Assembly: GCF_910592395.1 (NCBI RefSeq)
Contig: NC_088312.1
Span: 15,879,292-15,943,291, forward strand
DNA from: Lineus longissimus
Taxonomy: Eukaryota > Nemertea > Pilidiophora > Heteronemertea > Lineidae
Reading direction: 5' to 3'
DNA: 64,000 nt
The notes under the pieces were generated by a model that had not been told where the DNA came from, made no database searches, and was given only the letters and a program-made list of their open reading frames with translations. The stretch's first letter is position 1. Each line of letters starts with the position of its first letter. A program made the position numbers and the translations under genes. Shown piece after piece: positions 31,901 through 40,733 of the stretch.

Positions 31901-33549
31901 GGTCCTCAATTAATATCACTAGGTGAGTACGTCAGCTGAAAGGTACCTTCATATACGCCCGTTTGATACTAGTACAGATTGCCCTTTGTCAAATCATAGT
32001 ATTGATTGTTACATGGTTGGTCTGTTAGTGCAGTTCCCGCAACCACCAAATTGTTTTAGTCTTACCTTTCACCAATTGGCTTCATGGTCCAGGAATGAAT
32101 CTAGTTTTCTTCAGCGGGCGATGAAACTCACCTTTCTTTAGCCCGTCATCTACATATGAACGCGCACGAAGCCTACAAGCCAAGCACTGAGACTGACCGG
32201 CCGCCTCGGGACTGTGGTTTAGAGCAGAGTTAGAGGGGAAGCATGCAATGGTTAGGATAGCTGCAGAATTAGGCCTACAACCTGTAAAGAGAAAATATCA
32301 GAAGAGAACCAAGATCGTAATAACCTTATGGGCTCTGATTAGTCATGATGACCCCAAAGACTACCAATAGTCAGAAATCCCCATTAAAAATTGGTGCATC
32401 TTACCCACTGCATATCCACCCAGCTCAGGCTAGGTCCAGCAGCCTACAAACTGATTGCCGATATTTACATAGCAATTTTTTAGTCACCACATTGGGATGA
32501 TGACATGGGACGGATTAATTCCCAGGGGGAAATGCGGTACTGGATAAAAAATCTTTCATACATGTAGAGTGCTCTCATGTGATGTCATTACGTGCCATGC
32601 TGGAGGAGCAGACAAAAGAATGCTAGACCATATGACCATGACAGCACTTGATTCAGTCAAGTCAGGCATATGACAATGTCCTACCCTCCAATATGGCTGG
32701 TCATGAAAGCACTCTATATAGGAATCAAGTGGTCCAGGAACGAATACAAACTCCATTCTACACATTACCAACCGTTTTGGTACACGGTCTTTCAGAGGAG
32801 ACCAGTCCATTATACATATAAGCAACAATCCAGTTGATGCAGTGGCCAGTCCAGCACTTGTAAAAACTCACAGTAGTCTTCATGTGAAAGTTCAGTGTGT
32901 GCTAGGACTCAATGCCAATGTTTCATGGTGGTACATCCAAACGCACTCTAATCTACATTGTAGGCAAGTGGGATTCTAAAATGCCACCAATGTAGAGCTA
33001 CACTTCATGGAGCTTTCAATTAAATGTTGCATGATCAAGAGTGTAGGCAAGCTTTATTTTTTATTATGATGATAAATAAAACTTTAGAGATGTATTTTCA
33101 ATTTCAAGGCTTCTTTATTCAGTCAACTTGTATAATACAGTAAAACAAGACCAAAACGTGAAGGACAAAACGCTAAGCTAAGATACAGCGTCTTCTTTCC
33201 CGATCCTGTCCATCTCATGGCTGATTGGTTGATTGGTTTCGTGTCACCAGTTCCACAGCATGCACAGCAACACCACTTTGCCTGCGGATACCGCCGGAAT
33301 GACTCGTAGATAATAGACTACATCATCCCGTAAAAATTAGAAAAAACACAATCAAAATAAGATAAGACTGTCCACTCACAGATAACCCTTTCAACTTTTA
33401 TTATTGACATTCCCGATTATGTTACAAAAACAATGAGTGGTGTGTGCTGATAAGCAAAACCGTGAGAGGATATACACCCCTGTATGGCTCGCTGTTCATG
33501 TTGGTGGTACGGTAAAACATAAATGCACAAAAAAGATCAAAACTTTGTG
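31901..33549. other. Gap (intron) without recognised gene
   Basis: Short frames in both strands, including a 90-codon minus-strand frame at 32556-32828 that I do not recognise. No splice-compatible tomosyn similarity was found. Confidence 0.4.
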
Positions 33550-33735
33550 TGAACAAAACGGCCAAGGGCCATTTTGCTCACTGCATAGATATTTGGTGGT
33601 TAGGAATTCATGCTGGTAAGAAACATGCTACATGTATAGTATATAGGTCAAACCAAAGTTGGTCCGACACGTTATGTGTCGTTGCTCGGAGTAACTACCA
33701 TATCATCGAAAAACTAGAATTGTCAGTTGAGTCTT
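33550..33735 (+). repeat. Truncated head of the CTCF-family hairpin element
   Basis: AACGGCCAAGGGCCATTTTG, tgctcactgcatagatatttggtgg and the following head region match the 16.9-kb and 53.1-kb copies up to the catcgaaaaac block. The monomer core is missing. Confidence 0.65.
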
Positions 33736-34385
33736 GCCAGACTCTGGTGTCTCCGCCACAGTGAGGCACGGGTGTGTTAGGCTGTGCATAAACCCCTTAA
33801 TATTGAAATGTGAACATTTTGGGGACATCTTGGCTGGAAATGCATTTTTTCAAAGAGTAGCAATTTTTCAAAGTCCGAAATGGATTAGTTTTGGAAATTT
33901 ATTAGCAACTGTCTACACTTTAAAGGAATTTTTATAGCATGACAAAATAATACCCCTTCTTCTAAAAAGCCCAAAGCAAAATCCATCATTGCTATGTGTA
34001 AGAAGTTCAAATCTCAAGCGACTGAGACTTTTCAGCGACCAAGACGTCATAATTCATGCCAAAAGAAATGTTTAGAAAATCACTCAAACTCGTTGATTAA
34101 GTTGTCACAGACATAAGAAACAGTCATTATATGTTGTTTGGAACAGATTAAATACCATTCAAAACTTTTGGAAGCTTTAGGGAGAGTTTCCTTGTGTCAA
34201 ATGAGGACTATAAAATCAGCAAAATCGATGCTCAACATACACTATGTAGATACATTGTAGATCATCGGTGTGTAGACACCATGCATTAATGTACATGAAC
34301 TCATAACAGGACTCGGTGTCAGCAGACAGACTGCAAAAAAACAAATATTGTATACACCGTAAGCATGTGTAACTGCTTTTAGGTA
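33736..34385. other. Gap (intron) upstream of the LTR element
   Basis: No feature recognised. It ends at the CCGTG target site of the outer retrotransposon. Confidence 0.4.
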
Positions 34386-34390
34386 CCGTG

Positions 34391-34617
34391 TGTATGGTCC
34401 CCATGGTACTAAGTACTCTTTAAATTTAGCGCCCAGTAGGTACTGCCTCCTGGCGTCCTTTTATGTAACATACTTTGAATATGTGATTCAACGATGTTAT
34501 GAACAATTGCTAGCCAATATAATAAGAAACTGAGAAACGTTGTTTAAATCCTTTATTTTCCCCACGAAACGAACCTGACGAGGCCGTAGGCACTAAACAT
34601 TGAGGAAGATCAATACA
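34391..34617 (+). repeat. 5' LTR of outer element
   Basis: 227 bp, TG…CA ends, 224 of 227 identical to the 3' LTR. It is followed at once by tTGGCTAACCCCGGCAGG, which has the TGG start expected of a primer-binding site. I could not name the tRNA. Confidence 0.92.
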
Positions 34618-34869
34618 TTGGCTAACCCCGGCAGGACTGATTTTGAAAGAATTGTGCCGTTTATGGTGTAGAAAGGGACATTTTTGTCGTCTCTTGTGCC
34701 GGCCGTGTGGCCGTGTGGTTATGCACTGTACAGGGTGTCTCCAAAAAGAAAAGAAAAAACGACTGAAACCCGTACGTAGTGTGTTGTGTGCGGCCCTAGC
34801 TAGCCGATTGTGACTTATATTAATGTGACTCATCATCTGATCATGTGCATGTGCTGTGATTTTTGTGAA

Positions 34870-35459
34870 ATGCCGAACATTCTGGTATGTGGGCACTCGT
34901 TCGTCAGAAGATATAGGCGATATTTGGACTCGCGATGCCAACCTGGCCATTCGAATTTCGCTAGGGATTTAGACCTGCCAGGGGCAGATGTTGTAACTGT
35001 GAAAGGAAAAGGAGGGTTGAAAGCAGATGAGGAAGGATGCCAGCAATTTTAGTTCTCGAAATCGGGACAAACGATTTATGTTGTAGGGCTTTATCTGCTA
35101 GACGGGTGGCTGAACGTTTATTTTAGTTTGGGAACCGCTTGTTCAATGATACATCAGTCCAAGTAATAGTTATCTGTAAGGTCGTTGCACGTCATAGATT
35201 GCGGGACGGTTTGTCTTGTGCAGATTTCGAATCTAAACGTGAGCAATTTAATCGACTCCTTCATTCAAAGGCTGCAAGGGACAGACGCTTTCTGATCCAC
35301 AGACACCAACGAAACGCTATTGTCAGTTTGCTTGGAGGTGATGTTTCCACCGACGATATTCATGTAACAACAAATGACGGATTCCGTCTCTACAACTTTA
35401 GCATTCGCGGAGCTTCAGTGAAAGGATTGCATCGTTGGGACGAAATTTATGGTCATTGA
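34870..35459 (+). pseudogene. SGNH/GDSL-hydrolase-like ORF carried by the outer LTR element
   Basis: An ATG at 34870 opens MPNILVCGHSFVRRYRRYL, in which GHSF is a block-I-like nucleophile motif. In the next frame, from about 35037, comes ILVLEIGTNDLCCRALSARR (GTND, the block III Asn). After one in-frame TAG at 35124-35126 the same frame continues with VQVIVICKVVARHRLRDGLS and ends with STDDIHVTTNDGFRLYNFSI, in which D-I-H fits the block V Asp-His pair. All four signature residues of an SGNH hydrolase therefore remain, spread over one frameshift and one stop. SGNH/esterase domains are known in some CR1 LINEs and Ngaro-type elements. One between the LTR and gag of a gypsy-class element is unusual. 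Its role in the element is unknown. Upstream (34618-34869) and downstream to 36024 I see no coding sequence; ttcag acceptor-like motifs occur at 35766-35770 and 35892-35896. Confidence 0.75.
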
Positions 35460-36024
35460 TTGAAGTACCATATAATGACAGGATAATTCGTGACACTGAG
35501 GAGAACAGTTCAGGAGTATAAATAGAATTTTGCAGTTTTGTAGGTGGCGACCCCTTTTTCATCTTTTTTTTAAAAAACATTTCCTACAATTCTGTGACTT
35601 TTTATTTAATTCTGTGTACTAAAGTATAACTTGAATTTTCATAACTTGAGGTCCACATGTATTATCTGTACCTGCGCAGTGGAATGCAGTAGGCACCCAG
35701 TATTGTTCTACTTTTACTGATATTTGTTCATTTCCACTTTGTCTATTTCAATAATTTTGTTTTATTTCAGGCACGGTACACAGGTGTGTTGATGCTAGCT
35801 TATGATTGTGCGCATAATATGTGTTAGCACAGTAACCTATGGTATCAAATGTTCACACCTACATGTATTTGCTCGAATTAACCCTTTCTTTTCAGGATGG
35901 TATTTGGAATGTTTGGCAATTGTGGTGTGTATTTCATGTATTGAATTTCAGTGTGTGCATGTGCATTGATTGTACAGAATTTGTGTGTTTTCTTGCTGTT
36001 TAATTGAATTAGTGAGAAGTGAGT

Positions 36025-36888
36025 ATGGATGATAGGGAAATACTGGACGGAATGGAATTGAGGGGGCGTAGGCTTCCAGGAGTTGTGCCTATCGTGCAGC
36101 GTGCACCGACAGCCCCGGCGTCAAATATTCTTAGGACTCCTGCCTCACCTGCGGAGCGAGTGTTGGGTTTCATGGGCACCATCCGCCGAAAACTTACTGA
36201 TGCTTTTACAGCAGTGACGACTGATTTGGATGAAACGTCGTACGCTCAGGTGCCAATGGATGAGACCACAGTAATGGGAGCTACTGATTTTGGAACTCCA
36301 GGTCGTGCGACTTCTACACCTTATGCTATGCCAATTACATCAGAGCCAACCACATCAGTGGTAACTCCACAGGCACCCCCTGAAGCGAACATGTTTGCTG
36401 GATTGCTGCCAGCTACAACACAAGCGCTCACCGCTACTGCACCACCTGAGCCGCCCCAGCTGACTGGATTGTTACTAGCCACAGGGCCGGGTTCAGAACA
36501 CGCTATCTCTCCTACACCTGACACAGAGAGTAATACACCTGTGGTATCGGCGGAAATCACTACTCCCATTACCCAACCACTACCTGACCCACCATTGCCG
36601 ACTGGATTGCTACCAGCCGCACGGCGGGACCCACAGGTAGCGACACACATGCATTCCATACCTCCTGGTACTGGGCATGAAACTTTTGCCGATGCTACAC
36701 GTCAGCCTTCTACTTTGCCTGCATCCTCAGTGCACTCCTCAACCCCTGTGTATGTTCCCCCAACTTTGGCACCACATTGCTCATCGCCACCTGTAATGGT
36801 AGGTAACGCTACAGAAACTACTGTACCACAATATAGCCCGTCTGCTGCACGCCCTATGTCACATCCTGCTCCTTCACGTATCATGTAG
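36025..36888 (+). CDS. Gag N-terminal region, Pro/Thr-rich (outer element)
   Basis: The ATG at 36025 starts MDDREILDGMELRGRRLPG. From about residue 90 the protein is dominated by Pro, Thr, Ser and Ala with a repeated (L/F)(T/A)GLL(P/L)A motif three times (MFAGLLPAT, LTGLLLAT, PTGLLPAA). It is in the same frame as the downstream capsid/nucleocapsid part. I take it as the N-terminal domain of the element's Gag, by position and frame; there is no family similarity I can name. It ends at a TAG that sits at the edge of a roughly 440-bp non-coding interruption. Confidence 0.6.
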   Translation: MDDREILDGMELRGRRLPGVVPIVQRAPTAPASNILRTPASPAERVLGFMGTIRRKLTDAFTAVTTDLDETSYAQVPMDETTVMGATDFGTPGRATSTPYAMPITSEPTTSVVTPQAPPEANMFAGLLPATTQALTATAPPEPPQLTGLLLATGPGSEHAISPTPDTESNTPVVSAEITTPITQPLPDPPLPTGLLPAARRDPQVATHMHSIPPGTGHETFADATRQPSTLPASSVHSSTPVYVPPTLAPHCSSPPVMVGNATETTVPQYSPSAARPMSHPAPSRIM

Positions 36889-37332
36889 GAGCCAGTTTTC
36901 GCGGGTCTTATCACTAAGTGCAGATTTACTAGCTTCCAGCGATTCCATACACGCAAAAGCTTATTTATTACGAAATTTGAGATCAATAACGAAATATCTG
37001 GGGTGCTGCGTGGATGTTTTAAGCGTGAATTAATCTTGAAATCGCTCACTGAAAGATCGATGCAGACCAAAACAAATCCGAAGCGGCTCCCCATTTTCGC
37101 GGGTATTGCGCATGCGCGACTGATTGTTGTGTTTCTGTGTCGTGTGCATGATCCTAGGTATTGACCCAGTGTTTTGAACGTAATTAGAGAATTGCTTGCC
37201 TGTTTAGGACGCATTTTGGGCGCTTTCTTTGCGGAACGAAATGAAAATCAAAAATCAGAAAATTTCTTCTCTGGAAACGAAGTGACGCGCGAGAAAACGG
37301 GAAAAAACGGGTTTTCGCGAAATTGGGGATGA
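36889..37332. repeat. Non-coding interruption of gag, possibly a small MITE
   Basis: Stops appear in every frame between the two Gag parts. The left edge has CCAGTTTTCGCGGGTC and the right edge, read inversely, CCCAATTTCGCGAAAACCC. They are imperfect inverted repeats, and an extra CCATTTTCGCGGGT lies inside at about 37091. This is compatible with a small inserted element, but borders and target duplication are not resolved. Confidence 0.35.
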
Positions 37333-38322
37333 CTCGAAATTGGGGAGCAGCACCATACTTCACATACTCAGAATGTGCCAAGGCCCAATGTAGCTTTCGC
37401 TTCTCAACATACGCCTGTAGCAGCTTGGCTACCGTTATCAGCTACATCACCAACTTCGCCTTCGGTAGTCAACCATTACTCCAATTGTTCTTTTGGATCT
37501 GCTTCCTCAGTAAGGGATAAGCGAACCCCTTAAGTGCTTATGTTTGATGATTCCAAGCTAGACATCGAAGCTTACTTAGCGAACTTTAAAGCGATGACTT
37601 TAGGATGGACTTCAGATGAGAAGTTAACTTTGTTGTGTGCGAAACTTACTGGAAAGGCAGCTAGAATATTGGCAGCGTTGGACCTTGGAAGTACTCCTGT
37701 GACCTTTGATCTCCTCGTGGCCGAGCTTGAGAAGCACTATGTAGGAGAGCGTTCAGAATGGATAGCGAAGTTACGAGATGTTAGAAGGGAGGACGGTGAA
37801 TCACTTGACGATTTAGCTTTCAGGATAAGCTTATACAGTAAGCGTGCCTATGGCTCACCTCAATCTGACGTAGGTCTCCAGCTTTATCTTGCCTTGCGGG
37901 AAGGTCCCCTGGGGGACAAGTTATTCGAAGTGAAGGATCAGCCTTTACCTGAGGTCTTGAGAAAGGCAAAAAGTTATGAGGCTCACTTGTTGGCAGTAAA
38001 TCAGCCTGTGTTCAATTATCAGAATGTAGCAGCCATGCATCCACCAGATCCTAGGCCAGGCGGTGAGCAGTGGAATGCAACCCAAAGGCATGATGACTCT
38101 TCCCCTGTTGGCAGAGGAAGGGGAAGAGGTGACCCAGGACGTGGCCGTGGTCAACGTTATAGCTCGCAGGATCGCCGTTTTGCTACAAATGGCAAATCTT
38201 GTTTTGTTTGCAAGTCCCCGGAGCACTTCTGGCAAAATTGCCCTTGCGTTGTTGCCCATTTTGCTCCTGCGGAAGAAGTCACCAGTTTACCTGACTCAGA
38301 GCAAGCAGTTTTAAACCGTTAG
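37333..38322 (+). pseudogene. Gag capsid and CCHC nucleocapsid region (outer element)
   Basis: The frame reopens at 37333 with a Pro/Ser/Thr-rich stretch, has one TAA at 37531-37533, and then runs 262 codons from 37534. It shows a retrotransposon capsid-like segment (LDIEAYLANFKAMTLGWTSD, LTLLCAKLTGKAARIL, LDDLAFRISLYSKRAY). A Gly/Arg-rich stretch follows (GRGRGRGDPGRGRGQRYSSQ), then a zinc knuckle CFVCKSPEHFWQNC, which fits C-x2-C-x4-H-x4-C. The TAG at 38320-38322 is the normal gag terminator because it lies six bases past a slippery heptamer. The TAA at 37531 looks like a single-base mutation. Confidence 0.85.
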
Positions 38323-38357
38323 GCCATGCTCCCACAGGCGGAGCCCAAGAGCATGGC
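38310..38357 (+). promoter_or_regulatory. Programmed -1 ribosomal frameshift signal between gag and pol
   Basis: The heptamer TTTAAAC (38310-38316) is in the register T-TTA-AAC relative to the gag frame. The spacer CGTTAG (6 nt) follows and contains most of the gag stop. Then GCCATGCTC (38323-38331) pairs perfectly with GAGCATGGC (38349-38357) around a 17-nt loop. A -1 shift enters the protease frame, which is open from 38316 through the DSG protease. Heptamer, spacer length, stem and frame all agree with known -1 sites. Confidence 0.9.
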
Positions 38358-39197
38358 ACACCTCCTCAGACTTTTGCGTCATCTGGCTCCAGTCCCACTC
38401 GTGCTTTTATGACAACCTACCTCAATGGTTTGCCTTCTTGTTTCTTGATTGATTCTGGTTCTCAGACTTCCTTCTTATCGTCGGCAGCGTATAACAGAAT
38501 TCCAAGGAAGTATCGTCCTCCATTGAAAAAGCATAATTTCGACATTGTCATGGCTGATGGCCAGTCTAAGCTGCCTATTTTGGGACAGGTATCCATGCCT
38601 GTGCGCGTCCACGACACTCGATTTGATTTTGATCTCACTATTACTGATATGAGAGGTATGGATGGCATTTGGGGGATGGATTTTCTCACCCGTTTCAAGT
38701 GTGATTTGAAGTTAAGTTCCGAGACCTATATTTTTAATGGGAAGGAGTACCCTTTGATTTCTGAGCAGCATAGTGTTCTCCCTCATTCGGTTAGGTTAAC
38801 ACAGCAGTTGAGATTACCACCTGGAACTGAAGTGTTTGCAAATGCAAGGTTAATGCGACCTTTTCGTTGTAGACAGGAGGTTATGTTAGAGCCCAATGTA
38901 CACTTCGTACAGAGATACGGCATTCTCCCCGCCAGGTCTGTTACTGTCCAGCCTCGTAAGCGACGCTCCACGCCTGTGCAACTCTATAATCCAAATGAAG
39001 AAGAAATTGTCCTACCCGAAGGTACTCTTATTGGATATGAATTTCCTGCTACTTCTTGGAAACATAAAGCATCTTCTGAACAATGCACAGCCGCAGCTTC
39101 ACTGGCTGAGTTTCCTACTGACACATATAGCGAGTCATCTTTACAGGATTTAGAAGCTATTATTTATACCGCCTCACTTATCCAACCTTTACTCTGA
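38316..39197 (+). CDS. Pol: aspartic protease and linker (outer element)
   Basis: Entered by -1 frameshift. The retropepsin active site LIDSGSQTSFLS lies at about 38445-38480 (DSG triad) and a partner GIWGMDFL block near 38668. A linker with QPRKRRSTPVQLYN and PEGTLIGYE follows, typical of gypsy pol between protease and RT. The protease processes the polyprotein during particle maturation. The frame ends at a TGA (39195-39197). This is probably due to a small indel near 39170-39195, because the expected continuation (SESSKELSAAEKRELALLLI) is in the next frame up to about 39340. Confidence 0.85.
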   Translation, partial: PLGHAPTGGAQEHGTPPQTFASSGSSPTRAFMTTYLNGLPSCFLIDSGSQTSFLSSAAYNRIPRKYRPPLKKHNFDIVMADGQSKLPILGQVSMPVRVHDTRFDFDLTITDMRGMDGIWGMDFLTRFKCDLKLSSETYIFNGKEYPLISEQHSVLPHSVRLTQQLRLPPGTEVFANARLMRPFRCRQEVMLEPNVHFVQRYGILPARSVTVQPRKRRSTPVQLYNPNEEEIVLPEGTLIGYEFPATSWKHKASSEQCTAAASLAEFPTDTYSESSLQDLEAIIYTASLIQPLL

Positions 39198-39199
39198 GT

Positions 39200-40432
39200 C
39201 CAGTAAAGAACTATCTGCAGCAGAGAAGAGAGAATTGGCACTGCTTCTCATCAAATACCAATCTACGTTTTCTAGTTCCCCCACAGACATCGGGCAAACA
39301 CAGTTAGCTACTCATGAGATTAATACTGGCGATGCACCCCCTTCAGACTTCCGGTTCGTCGCCAAGGTTACCGAAGGGAACAAGAAATACGGAAGGCAGT
39401 CCATGACGGCCTCAATCGAGGGGTCATGGAAGACTCCAACAGTCCCTGGGCAAGCGCCCCTGTTGTGGTTGCTAAAAAAGACGGGACAGCCCGCTTTTGC
39501 GTGGATTTTCGCAGGTTAAACTCTGTGACTAAAGCCGACTCATATGCTCTGCCTCGCTTTGATGAGTGCATCGATTCTTTGTATGGTCAAAAGTTCTTTT
39601 GTACCCTTGATTTACAGTCCGGCTATTGGCAGGTTCCTCTCAAAACTGCTGAAGATCGTGAGAAGACTGCTTTTCTGACCAAGGATGGTTTATTCCAATT
39701 TTCTGTTCTACCTTTTGGGTTATGCAACGCCCCTGCAACCTTCCAGCGCCTAATGGAGCGTGTATTGCGTGGTTTGCAGTGGGATCGCTGTCTACTCTAT
39801 TTGGATGACGTGCTTGTTTTTGGCAAGACTTTCAAGGAGGCATTAGCTAATCTTCAAGAGGTTTTAGAGCGTTTCCAGCATGCTAACTTAAAGGTAAAAC
39901 CTAGCAAGTGTCATCTGTTTCAAACTTCAGTTGAGTATTTTGGTCATTTGGTTTCTGAACATGGCATCTCCCCGGTTAAGAACAAGCTTGACTCTGTGCA
40001 AAACTGGCCTTCGCTGGCAACTGTTCCCAGGCATAAGTTGCGTACTGAGGTCAAAAATTACCTTGGATTAGTGTCATATTACAGACGGTTTATTCGCAAT
40101 ATGAGCCAAATAGCTGCACCTCTTTATGAGCTCACCAAAGACAGCAGTAAGCTTGTTTGGACAATTGACCACGAAGCTTCGTTCCAACGGTTGAAAGCAG
40201 CTCTTCTACACCCTCCAGTTCTTGCTTTTCCTGACGTCAAAGGCGGTGATTTCATACTCGACACCGATGCTTCCAACACTGGGATGGGAGCTGTTCTCAG
40301 CCAAGTGCAGGAAGGTAAAGAGACTGTTCTTGGTTATTTCTCCAAATTGCTATCAGACTCTGATCGGAAGTATTGTGTAACTAAGCCGGAATTTTTGGCA
40401 GTTGTCAAAGCCGTAGAACATTTCAAACCTTA
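39200..40432 (+). pseudogene. Pol: reverse transcriptase and N-terminal RNase H (outer element), split by insertion
   Basis: A leading DIGQTQLATHEINTGDAPP block in one frame changes to the main frame at a CCCCC run near 39338 and continues as VMEDSNSPWASAPVVVAKKD. The RT shows LDLQSGYWQVPL (motif A), LPFGLCNAPATFQRLM and an intact YLDDVLVFG catalytic box near 39800. The connection region and RNase H start follow, with ILDTDASNTGMGAVLS (first Asp) and KPEFLAVVKAVEHF (Glu). The frame is cut at 40432 by the inner element. The RNase H tail resumes at 44165 in continuous register once the insertion and one target repeat are set aside. Confidence 0.9.
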
Positions 40433-40733
40433 TGTGACGAGGCTGGTTTGTCTTTGTCTCCGTTTCGTCTTGTCTCTCTGTCCTTGTCTCCGTTTCGTCT
40501 TGTCTCTCTGGTTGTGACGAGTGTGATTCACTTCGGGCAGATGGCACCACTGTTCTAGGTCAAGCGCCGCCATCTCTCAACCAGTGAACACGTAGATTTT
40601 CATCTCTCCAAACTTCTGTAAATTTCTCTATACATTCTCAAGTTGTGTTCATTAAATTATTTCTATTCGATTTCTAGTGTTTTGTGGATTCTTTTAAGGC
40701 CACGATACTTTCGAGAGCCGTTGTATCGTGACA
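40433..40733 (+). repeat. 5' LTR of inner element, followed by tRNA-Pro-type primer-binding site
   Basis: 301 bp, 300 identical to the 3' LTR. The first 80 bp contain a tandem duplication of a roughly 30-bp pyrimidine-rich unit (TTGTCTCCGTTTCGTCTTGT…). The sequence TGGGGGCTCGTCCG starts two bases after the LTR and is complementary to the 3' end expected of tRNA-Pro. Its last bases fall at the deletion junction. Confidence 0.92.

Noticed and set aside
34510-34950. 146-aa minus-strand ORF over the 5' LTR of the outer element
   Set aside because: It is a shadow of the LTR and the SGNH region on the opposite strand.
36321-37214. Minus-strand ORFs of 112 and 170 aa across gag
   Set aside because: Antisense shadows of the GC-richer Pro/Thr gag coding strand.
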